8,480 nt of DNA, taken from assembly GCA_023254755.1 (NCBI GenBank), contig JALRKU010000484.1, positions 1-8,480 of the forward strand, read 5' to 3'. The translations under genes and the position numbers were made by a program. Below, piece by piece: positions 1 to 5,459 of the stretch (within the stretch, counting starts at the first letter, position 1; each line of letters starts with the position of its first letter). The stretch is from Aeromicrobium sp. GTDB lineage: Bacteria; Actinomycetota; Actinomycetes; Propionibacteriales; Nocardioidaceae. The notes beneath the pieces were generated by a model. That model ran no database searches, was not told the DNA's origin, and saw nothing but the letters and a program-made list of their open reading frames with translations.

Positions 1-1
1 G

Positions 2-262
2 GAAAAGCGTGGCACGCAGTCCACGCCGCCTGACAGCGTGTGGGACAAGATCGCGCAGTGCGAGTCCGGTGGCAACTGGAGCATCAACACCGGCAACGGC
101 TACTACGGCGGGCTGCAGTTCAGTGCCGCGACCTGGCGCAGCGTCGGCGGGCCGGGCCTGCCGCACCAGCACAGCCGTGAGGTGCAGATCAAGTACGCCA
201 AGATCCTCCAGGCCCGCTCGGGCTGGGGCCAGTGGGGCTGCGCGCACGCGAGGTTCAACTGA
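2..262 (+). CDS. Resuscitation-promoting factor, C-terminal Rpf domain (5' end outside window)
   Basis: Rpf proteins are secreted lytic transglycosylase-like enzymes that cleave peptidoglycan and stimulate regrowth of dormant actinobacterial cells. The visible 86 residues cover the whole Rpf domain. It starts at VWDKIAQCESGGNW and continues through NTGNGYYGGLQF to WGCAHARFN at the C-terminus. The catalytic Glu is residue 21 of the visible part, in the CESGG motif. Cys20 and Cys80 are the usual disulfide pair. The signal peptide and any DUF348/G5 domains would lie upstream of the window, so RpfB cannot be told apart from shorter Rpf types. Placement directly before rsmA matches the rpfB-ksgA order known in mycobacteria and relatives, which favours RpfB. 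The end of the gene overlaps the rsmA reading frame. Confidence 0.93.
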   Translation, partial: EKRGTQSTPPDSVWDKIAQCESGGNWSINTGNGYYGGLQFSAATWRSVGGPGLPHQHSREVQIKYAKILQARSGWGQWGCAHARFN

Positions 263-1104
263 GCACGACCGACCCCGTGCGGCTCCTCGGGCCGCAGGAG
301 GTCCGTGACCTCGCCGCGGCGTGCGGCATCCGCCCCACCAAGCAGCGCGGCCAGAACTTCGTCATCGACGCCAACACGGTGCGACGGATCGTCCGGGCCT
401 CCGGCGTCGGCGCCGACGACGTCGTGGTCGAGATCGGCCCCGGACTCGGGTCGTTGACCTTGGCGCTGCTCGAGGTGGCGGCGCACGTCACGGCGGTCGA
501 GGTCGACGACGTGCTCGCGGCCCAGCTGCCCTCGACGATCGACCGGTTCGCGCCGGGCCGCTCGTTCGCGCTGGTCGAGGCCGACGCCCTGCGCGTCGCC
601 GTCCTGCCGGACCCGCAGCCCTCGGCGCTCGTCGCCAACTTGCCGTACAACGTGTCGGTTCCGGTGCTGCTGCACTTCCTCGAGACGTTCCCGACCATCC
701 GCCACGGCCTGGTGATGGTGCAGGCGGAGGTCGCGCACCGGCTGGCGGCGGGACCGGGGTCGCGCACATACGGGGTCCCGTCGGTCAAGGCCGCCTGGTA
801 CGGCGAGCTGCGGCTCGCCGGCGCGATCGGCCGCACCGTGTTCTGGCCCGCGCCCAACGTCGACTCCGCCCTGGTCGCGTGGGACCGGCGCGAGCCGCCG
901 GGCGACGACGACCTGCGGCGGCGCACCTTCGCCGTCGTTGACGCGGCCTTCGCGCAGCGCCGCAAGACCCTGCGGGCCGCGCTCTCCGGCCACTTCGGGT
1001 CCTCCGCGGCCGCCGAGGACGCGCTCGTCGCCGCCGGCGTCTCGCCCCAGGCGCGCGGCGAGCAGCTCGGCCTCGACGAGTTCGTCGCCATCGCCCGCGC
1101 CTGA
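232..1104 (+). CDS. rsmA: 16S rRNA (adenine(1518)-N(6)/adenine(1519)-N(6))-dimethyltransferase RsmA/KsgA
   Basis: RsmA uses S-adenosylmethionine to dimethylate two adjacent adenines in helix 45 of 16S rRNA, a late step of small-subunit assembly in the cytoplasm. The 290-residue product is a normal length. Seen in order are KQRGQNF (residues 37-43), the SAM-binding loop EIGPGLGSLT (67-76), acidic ETAVE-like strand end at TAVEVDD (87-93), catalytic NLPYN (136-140), AEVAHRLAAGPGSRTYG (165-181), FWPAPNVDSA (204-213) and AFAQRRKTLRAAL (239-251). The start is uncertain. GTG at 232 gives a 31-nt overlap with the rpf gene. CTG at 259 has a GAGG at 250-253 with ideal spacing and a 4-nt CTGA overlap, and it would give an N-terminus of the expected length. 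GTG at 277 is possible but would leave only a short lead before RLLG. Transcription is probably shared with the rpf gene. Confidence 0.95.
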   Translation: MGLRAREVQLSTTDPVRLLGPQEVRDLAAACGIRPTKQRGQNFVIDANTVRRIVRASGVGADDVVVEIGPGLGSLTLALLEVAAHVTAVEVDDVLAAQLPSTIDRFAPGRSFALVEADALRVAVLPDPQPSALVANLPYNVSVPVLLHFLETFPTIRHGLVMVQAEVAHRLAAGPGSRTYGVPSVKAAWYGELRLAGAIGRTVFWPAPNVDSALVAWDRREPPGDDDLRRRTFAVVDAAFAQRRKTLRAALSGHFGSSAAAEDALVAAGVSPQARGEQLGLDEFVAIARA

Positions 1105-1110
1105 CCCCTC

Positions 1111-1225
1111 GGCGGTGAGATGGCGACCTGACGCGAGGACGGGCGGTGTCGGACCGACCGATCCGCGCCGCCGATCGGTCGCCAACACACCGCCCTCAGC
1201 GAGGAAGGGTCGCCAGCTCACCGCC
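1111..1225. repeat. 115-bp nested inverted repeat between convergent genes
   Basis: An outer pair of 18-bp arms (1111-1128 and 1208-1225) is complementary except for one base pair. Moving inward come 12 unpaired bases on each side, a perfect 9-bp pair (1141-1149 with 1187-1195), 5 unpaired bases on each side, another perfect 9-bp pair (1155-1163 with 1173-1181) and a 9-base loop. Both halves are therefore exactly equal in length (53 bases). The 18-bp motif with consensus GGTCGCCANCNCACCGCC also recurs directly at 1177-1194 and 1208-1225 (16 of 18 identical), 31 bases apart, with a weaker copy on the opposite strand at 1142-1159. It follows the rsmA stop by 6 bases. It could fold as RNA and stop transcription from both sides, or it could be a dispersed intergenic or miniature mobile element. 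No coding potential is evident. Confidence 0.8.
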
Positions 1226-1235
1226 CGTCGGTTGT

Positions 1236-1261
1236 CGTCGCGCTCGCACGCGGGCGCGACG
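1236..1261 (-). terminator. Hairpin directly after the DUF1275 gene, terminator-like
   Basis: CGTCGCGC (1236-1243) pairs perfectly with GCGCGACG (1254-1261). The stem continues inward through one G-T pair and three G-C pairs, leaving a very small loop. It starts one base beyond the stop codon of the minus-strand gene ending at 1263. There is no run of T on either strand after the stem, so it is not a classical intrinsic terminator. Many actinobacterial terminators lack the T-run, so a termination or mRNA 3'-end role is plausible but inferred. Confidence 0.45.
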
Positions 1262-1262
1262 G

Positions 1263-1964
1263 CTAGCGGCGGGAGGTCGACCAACCGAGGGCGGCGACGA
1301 GGAGGGTGATGGCGGCGGCCACGAGCAGCCCGGTACCGAGGTGCCACTTCAGGAGCAGGGCGCCGGCTGCGGCGCCCGCGAGGATCAGCACGACGGCGGT
1401 CGCTCGGCGGGCGCTGCCGCCGCCCTTGCCGCTGCCGAGCACCGAGTCGGCGGCCAGGCCGGTCAGGGTCGACGTCACGACCACGGTGGTGACGTCCTTG
1501 ACCGCGATGAACCGCGCCGTCGCGGCCTGCAGGCCCATCGCGGCGCCGAGCAGCGTCGTGATCGTCAGCTGCACGCCGTGCGTCAGGTCCTCCTCGACGA
1601 CCAGCGCCACGCCGAGCGCCAGCATCACCACGCCAACGACACCGATGAGCGTGGTCGTCCGGTGCGACCAGCCGGGTGTCGCGCGGCGGAGCACCCGCCC
1701 GCCCAGCGCCGCACCCGCCATGAAGCCGACCAGGGCGAGCACGGGACCGAGGACCGGCAGGTCGTCCGCCCCCACCAGCGCCATGCCGAGGATGACGACG
1801 TTGCCGGTCATGTTCCCGGTGAAGACCCGGTCGAGCCCGAGGTAGCCGACCGCGTCGATGACGCCGGTCGAGAAGGTCAGGGCGAGCATCAGCACGAGGT
1901 GCTGCTGGTCGGCAGGCAGACGCTTGATCACCCCACGATGGTGGAGCACGCCCGCGGCGGCCAC
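1263..1964 (-). CDS. DUF1275 (YoaK-like) family membrane protein
   Basis: The product has 233 residues and is mostly hydrophobic, with about six or seven likely membrane segments (roughly residues 22-40, 53-66, 72-92, 104-124, 131-150, 188-206 and 209-227). The N-terminal stretch TFSTGVIDAVGYLGLDRVFT followed by GNMTGN (50-55), and the later GLQAAT and TSTLTGL motifs, are typical of the DUF1275/YoaK family. The biochemical role of this family is not established; a transport function is often assumed. The chosen GTG start at 1964 gives a normal N-terminus; GTG codons at residues 6 and 12 are alternatives. The gene converges on rsmA and diverges from the acetamidase/formamidase gene, with only 49 bases between the two starts. 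It may therefore share regulation with the ureide region. That link is inferred from position only. Confidence 0.88.
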   Translation of the reverse strand: MAAAGVLHHRGVIKRLPADQQHLVLMLALTFSTGVIDAVGYLGLDRVFTGNMTGNVVILGMALVGADDLPVLGPVLALVGFMAGAALGGRVLRRATPGWSHRTTTLIGVVGVVMLALGVALVVEEDLTHGVQLTITTLLGAAMGLQAATARFIAVKDVTTVVVTSTLTGLAADSVLGSGKGGGSARRATAVVLILAGAAAGALLLKWHLGTGLLVAAAITLLVAALGWSTSRR

Positions 1965-1975
1965 GTGATCGCCCC

Positions 1976-1991
1976 GTCACGAGCGCGTGAC
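1976..1991. promoter_or_regulatory. 16-bp palindrome in the divergent promoter region, candidate operator
   Basis: GTCACGAGCGCGTGAC matches its own reverse complement at seven of eight base pairs. It lies in the 49-base gap between the divergent starts at 1964 and 2014 and overlaps where the -35 region of the rightward promoter would be. A dimeric helix-turn-helix regulator bound here could control both directions. No known operator was matched, so the role is inferred from shape and position. Confidence 0.4.
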
Positions 1992-2001
1992 ATGGCGTCC
2001 T

Positions 2002-2007
2002 TAAAGT
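2002..2007 (+). promoter_or_regulatory. -10 element placing transcription start at the GTG (probably leaderless)
   Basis: TAAAGT fits the actinobacterial -10 pattern TANNNT. Six bases (2008-2013) separate it from the GTG at 2014, so transcription would begin at or next to the start codon. No Shine-Dalgarno-like sequence precedes that GTG, which agrees with a leaderless mRNA, a common arrangement in actinobacteria. No convincing -35 is visible. Confidence 0.45.
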
Positions 2008-2013
2008 GACGCC

Positions 2014-3069
2014 GTGACCACCCTCCACCCCGGCGTCGACGTCCCGACGGGCGCGACCTACCTGCCGTCGACGCTCGAGAACGTGCTCTGGGGGCGTCTG
2101 CCCTGCGGGGCCGACCGGCCGGTGCTGTCGGTCGACGCCGGCACCGAGGTCGTGGTCGACACCCTCAGCCACGAGGGCATCCTCGAGGACCAGGGCCGTG
2201 ATCCCGCGGCCTTCTTCGCACCGCACGACGTCGACGTCCTCGACGACGCGGTGGCCCTGGCGGCCTCGGACCACCCGCGGACCTTCGGCGTCGACGGACC
2301 CCACGTCGTGACCGGTCCGATCGAGGTCCGGGGGGCCCGAGCGGGTGACCTGCTCGCGATCACGCTCGTCGACACGGCGCAGCGCGTGCCGTACGGCGTG
2401 GTGTCGAACCGGCACGGCAAGGGCGCCCTGCCGGGGGAGTACCCGCTGGGCGACGCTCCCGTGTTCAGCGTGTTCGCGCGCTCCGAGGGCGATCACGCGC
2501 TGATGGCCTACGGACCCGACGACGACCGCACCGTGCGCTTCCCGCTCGCGCCGTTCCTCGGCGTCATGGGGGTCGCGGTCCGCGGCGACGAGCGCCCCCA
2601 CACCGTGCCGCCGGGTCCTCATGGCGGCAACGTCGACATCTCGCTGCTCACGGCCGGCGCCACGCTGTACCTGCCCGTCCAGGTCGACGGTGCGCTCGCC
2701 TACGTGGGCGATCCGCACTTCGCGCAGGGGGACGGCGAGGTCGCGCTCACCGCGATGGAGGCGTCACTGCGGGCCACGGTGCGGCTCGACGTCGTGGCCC
2801 GCGAGGACGCGGTGCGCGAGTTCGGCGATCTCGTCGGGCCGCTGGCGCGCACCCGGGAGCACCTGGTGCCGACGGGGATGGACGAGGACCTCGACGTCGC
2901 GATGCAGAACTGCGTGCGAGCGGCGATCGCGGTGCTGCAGGCCCGCTACGGGATGGACCCGCGCCACGCCTACGCCTACCTCAGCGCCGCCACCGACTTC
3001 GACATCAGCCAGGTCGTCGACGTGGTCAAGGGCGTGCACGCCCGCATCCGGCTGGCGGACTTCGCATGA
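2014..3069 (+). CDS. Acetamidase/formamidase (FmdA/AmdA) family amidohydrolase
   Basis: Members of this metal-dependent family hydrolyse short amides such as formamide or acetamide to ammonia and the acid, in the cytoplasm. The 351-residue product is a typical length for the shorter bacterial branch. Diagnostic stretches are VDTLSHEGILEDQGRDP (48-64), PPGPHGGNVD (199-208), GDPHFAQGDGEV (232-243) and YLSAATDFDISQVVD (322-336). The GTG start fits the family N-terminus and the leaderless promoter. The gene ends in an ATGA overlap with the AtzH-amidase gene, so the two are probably translated together. Substrate cannot be read from sequence. Location beside urate catabolism suggests an amide from purine breakdown, for example oxamate or formamide, rather than environmental acetamide; this is inference. 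Confidence 0.9.
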   Translation: MTTLHPGVDVPTGATYLPSTLENVLWGRLPCGADRPVLSVDAGTEVVVDTLSHEGILEDQGRDPAAFFAPHDVDVLDDAVALAASDHPRTFGVDGPHVVTGPIEVRGARAGDLLAITLVDTAQRVPYGVVSNRHGKGALPGEYPLGDAPVFSVFARSEGDHALMAYGPDDDRTVRFPLAPFLGVMGVAVRGDERPHTVPPGPHGGNVDISLLTAGATLYLPVQVDGALAYVGDPHFAQGDGEVALTAMEASLRATVRLDVVAREDAVREFGDLVGPLARTREHLVPTGMDEDLDVAMQNCVRAAIAVLQARYGMDPRHAYAYLSAATDFDISQVVDVVKGVHARIRLADFA

Positions 3070-4583
3070 GCGAGCCGACCCGGGTCGAGGCGCAGGGCGA
3101 CGTCGCGCCCGAGGGGCTGATCGACGCCTTCTGGTCCTACGAGCGCGCCCTCATGGCCGACGACCTCGCCGAGCTCGACCGGCTCTTCGCCGACGGGCCG
3201 GCCACGCTGCGCGGCGACGCGGCCGGCCTGCTGGTCGGGCACGGCGAGATCAGCCGGTTCCGCGGCGGTCGGGGCGGGGCGCCTCGCCGCACCGTCGTCG
3301 AGGTCCACGTCCGGACGATCGACGACGGCCACGCCCTCGTCGTCGCGGTCACGGCCCCGGAGCGAGGTGGCCGCGGTCAGCAGACCCAGCTGTGGCAGCG
3401 GTCGGCCGACGGGTGGGTCGTCGCGGCCGCGCACGTCGCCGTGCCGGCCCCGGCGCACGACTCGCGGGTGTGGCGCGTCGTGGGCGATCCCCTCGTGCGT
3501 CCCACCGGTGCGGGTCCGCTCGACGGGGAGTCCGTCGCGGTCAAGGACCTGTTCGCGGTGGCCGGGCAGCCGGTCGGCGCCGGCAACCCCCGCTGGATCG
3601 AGCGGGCGCCGGTCGAGACCGCGCACGCCGGCGCGGTGCGCACGCTGCTCGGCGCCGGCGCGTCGGTTCGCGGCATCGCGCGCACCGACGAGTTCGCGTA
3701 CAGCCTCGCCGGCACCAACGCCCACCACGGCACGCCCCCCAACCCGCAGGCGCCCCGGCGGATCTCGGGCGGTTCCAGCTCGGGTTCGGCCTCGGCGGTG
3801 TCGCTCGGGCACGCCACGATCGGGCTCGGCACCGACACCGGGGGCTCGATCCGGGTCCCCGCCGCGTACCAGGGCCTGTACGGCCTGCGCCCGACCCACG
3901 GCGCCGTCACGACCTCGGGACTGATGCCGCTCGCTCCGTCGTTCGACACCGTCGGGTGGCTCACTCGCGACGCCGGCGTCCTGGCGAAGGTCGGCGCGGT
4001 CCTGCTGCCCGAGGCGGCGCCGCGGGCGGTCGACGACGTCGTCGTGGTCCCCGAGCTCCTGGGGTTGGCCGAGCCCGACGTGCGAGCGGCGGTCGAGCGG
4101 TTCGTCGCGGACTGGGGCGGCCCGGTCGTCGAGTCGTGGGACGTGCCCACGACCGCGTGGGCCGAGGCGTTCCGGGTGCACCAGGCCGCCGAGGCGTGGG
4201 CGAGCCACGGCCGCTGGCTGACGGGCCGTCTCGACAGCCTGGGGTCGGACGTCCGGGAGCGGTTCGAGGCCGCGGCGCAGATCGGTCCCGAGGAGACCGC
4301 GGCCGCGGCGCGTGCGGTCGCCGAGGCACGCGCCACGATCCGCGACCTGGTCGGCGACCGGATCGTCGTGCTGCCGTCGGCGCCGTCCGTCGCACCGCTG
4401 GTCGGATCCGACCTCGGCGCCGTTCGGTCGGCCACGCTGCAGCTGACCTGCGTCGCGGGCCTCGGTGGGCTGCCCGCGCTGAGCATCCCGGTCACGACGA
4501 CGGCCGGTCTCCCGGCCGGTGTCTGCCTGGTCGCCGCGCCCGGTCGCGACCGTGACCTGCTGGAGCTCGCGCAACGGATATAG
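3066..4583 (+). CDS. AtzH-like (DUF3225) domain fused to AMI1-like amidase
   Basis: The 505-residue protein has two domains. Residues about 14-127 resemble AtzH/HpxZ (DUF3225, NTF2 fold). Tyr25 and Arg49 keep the 24-residue spacing of the two residues reported as needed in AtzH (Tyr22, Arg46). Residues about 133-505 form an amidase-signature hydrolase. Its Ser-Ser-Lys triad is Lys160 (VAVKDLF), Ser237 (SGGSSSGSA) and nucleophile Ser261 (GTDTGGSIR). These spacings equal those of plant AMI1 (Lys36, Ser113, Ser137), and GNPRW and SFDTVGW also look AMI1-like. The long N-terminal helical part of larger amidases is absent, and the AtzH domain occupies that position. Stand-alone AtzH acts beside amidase AtzE on dicarboxyurea-type ureides. 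An acylurea or ureide substrate is therefore likely, but the exact reaction is unknown. It is coupled to the upstream gene by an ATGA overlap. Confidence 0.88.
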   Translation: MSEPTRVEAQGDVAPEGLIDAFWSYERALMADDLAELDRLFADGPATLRGDAAGLLVGHGEISRFRGGRGGAPRRTVVEVHVRTIDDGHALVVAVTAPERGGRGQQTQLWQRSADGWVVAAAHVAVPAPAHDSRVWRVVGDPLVRPTGAGPLDGESVAVKDLFAVAGQPVGAGNPRWIERAPVETAHAGAVRTLLGAGASVRGIARTDEFAYSLAGTNAHHGTPPNPQAPRRISGGSSSGSASAVSLGHATIGLGTDTGGSIRVPAAYQGLYGLRPTHGAVTTSGLMPLAPSFDTVGWLTRDAGVLAKVGAVLLPEAAPRAVDDVVVVPELLGLAEPDVRAAVERFVADWGGPVVESWDVPTTAWAEAFRVHQAAEAWASHGRWLTGRLDSLGSDVRERFEAAAQIGPEETAAAARAVAEARATIRDLVGDRIVVLPSAPSVAPLVGSDLGAVRSATLQLTCVAGLGGLPALSIPVTTTAGLPAGVCLVAAPGRDRDLLELAQRI

Positions 4584-4595
4584 CAGACCTTTTAC

Positions 4596-4621
4596 GCGGC
4601 TGAAACGATCGTTGCAGCCGC
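4596..4621. promoter_or_regulatory. 26-bp near-perfect palindrome upstream of uraD, candidate operator
   Basis: Twelve of thirteen base pairs match around a centre between 4608 and 4609; only A4603/G4614 fails. The core AACGATCGTT is a perfect 10-bp palindrome, and the outer arms are GCGGCTG and CAGCCGC. The element starts 12 bases after the upstream stop codon and 42 bases before the uraD ATG. A weak promoter, CTGAAA (4600-4605) and TAACAG (4624-4629) with an 18-base spacer, would be covered by it. No run of T follows on either strand, so an operator for a ureide-responsive repressor is favoured over a terminator. A role in both is possible. Confidence 0.5.
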
Positions 4622-4647
4622 CGTAACAGCGCGGTCCTAGCGTCTCC

Positions 4648-4658
4648 GGAGAGGGAGG
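4648..4658 (+). promoter_or_regulatory. Strong ribosome binding site for uraD
   Basis: GGAGAGGGAGG ends five bases before the ATG at 4664. It is the strongest Shine-Dalgarno-like sequence in the window and settles the uraD start. It suggests a high translation rate for the first gene of the ureide operon. Confidence 0.75.
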
Positions 4659-4663
4659 CGCAG

Positions 4664-5155
4664 ATGGACATCGCGACGTTCGACGAGGCACCCGCCGACG
4701 CGGCGGCCGCCTTGCTGCGTGCCTGTGCCGACGTCGACGCCTGGGTCGAGACCCTCGTCGCCGAGCGACCCTTCGGCTCGGTCGAGGCCCTGCTCGGCCG
4801 GGCCGACGTGCTGGCGGGCGACTGGACGCCGGACCAGGTCGACGCCGCTCTCGCGGACCACCCGCGGATCGGCGAGCGGCACGCCGGTGCCGGAACCAGC
4901 GCGGCGCTCTCGGGCCGTGAGCAGTCCGGAGTCGACACCTCGACCGAGACCGCGGCCAGGCTGGCCGCTGGCAACGCCGCGTACGAGGAGCGGTTCGGCC
5001 GGGTGTTCCTCGTCCGCGCCGCCGGCCGCGGGACCGGCGAGATCCTCGCGCTGCTCGAGCAGCGACTGACCCACGACCCCGACACCGAGCTGGCCGTGAC
5101 GGCCCAGCAGCTCCGCGAGATCGCCGTGCTGCGACTGAAGGGACTGCTGACGTGA
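4664..5155 (+). CDS. uraD: 2-oxo-4-hydroxy-4-carboxy-5-ureidoimidazoline (OHCU) decarboxylase
   Basis: UraD decarboxylates OHCU stereospecifically to S-(+)-allantoin, the third step of urate oxidation, in the cytoplasm. The 163-residue helical protein has the normal single-domain length. The catalytic His is His66 in the family motif DHPRIG (65-70), followed by SGREQSGV (83-90, with Glu86 and Gln87), YEERFGRVF (107-115) and a C-terminal EIAVLRLKGLL helix. It is the first gene of the operon, with a strong ribosome binding site and a palindrome upstream. Its stop overlaps the GTG start of uraH (GTGA). Unlike Bacillus PucL, where this domain is fused to uricase, it is a separate gene here. Confidence 0.95.
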   Translation: MDIATFDEAPADAAAALLRACADVDAWVETLVAERPFGSVEALLGRADVLAGDWTPDQVDAALADHPRIGERHAGAGTSAALSGREQSGVDTSTETAARLAAGNAAYEERFGRVFLVRAAGRGTGEILALLEQRLTHDPDTELAVTAQQLREIAVLRLKGLLT

Positions 5156-5457
5156 CCACGCTGTCCACCCACGTGCTCGACGCCGCGCTCGGCGTGCCGG
5201 CCGCCGACCTGGAGGTGCGGCTCGACGACGAGCCCGCGACCGTGACGGACGCCGACGGGCGGGTGGGGCGGGTCGGTGAGGTCGGGCCCGGCGCCCACGT
5301 GCTCACCTTCGCGACCGGCGCCTGGTTCGGCGCCCAGGGGCGCGACACGTTCTTCCCCTCGGTGCAGATCGCGTTCGAGGTCGACCCGGGCCAGGAGCAC
5401 TACCACGTGGCGCTCCTGCTGAGCCCGTTCGCGTACACCATCTACCGAGGGAGCTGA
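5152..5457 (+). CDS. uraH: 5-hydroxyisourate hydrolase (transthyretin-like protein)
   Basis: HIUase hydrolyses 5-hydroxyisourate, the unstable product of uricase, to OHCU. The 101-residue protein has the full set of family marks: STHVLD at the N-terminus with His7, TDADGR with Arg37, HYHVALLLSP with His85, and the C-terminal tetrapeptide YRGS that separates HIUases from true transthyretins. No signal peptide is present, so it acts in the cytoplasm. The GTG start lies inside the uraD stop (4-nt overlap), and the stop is two bases from the uricase ATG. Translational coupling of the three urate-to-allantoin enzymes is therefore likely. Confidence 0.96.
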   Translation: MTTLSTHVLDAALGVPAADLEVRLDDEPATVTDADGRVGRVGEVGPGAHVLTFATGAWFGAQGRDTFFPSVQIAFEVDPGQEHYHVALLLSPFAYTIYRGS

Positions 5458-5459
5458 GC

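Noticed and set aside
1105..1262. Small gene or CRISPR-like array in the convergent spacer
   Set aside because: The repeated 18-bp motif is partly inverted and has only four imperfect copies, with no constant repeat-spacer pattern. No start with a ribosome binding site and plausible protein was seen.
103..2718. Long open frame of 871 codons on the minus strand
   Set aside because: It runs antisense across rpf, rsmA and the amidohydrolase gene, has an Arg/Gly/Asp/Val-rich composition without family motifs, and is explained by GC-rich third positions of the real genes.
4596..4621. Classical intrinsic terminator for the AtzH-amidase gene
   Set aside because: The stem is strong, but no T-run follows on either strand and the palindrome has no natural loop. 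An operator reading is preferred, without excluding some termination.
4638..4643. TAGCGT as a -10 element for uraD
   Set aside because: It fits TANNNT, but the transcript would start inside or next to the strong Shine-Dalgarno sequence, and no -35 lies at a usual distance.
2976..5348. Long open frame of 790 codons on the minus strand opposite the AtzH-amidase and uraD genes
   Set aside because: Low-complexity Arg/Pro/Gly-rich translation with no recognisable domain, covering three well-supported plus-strand genes.
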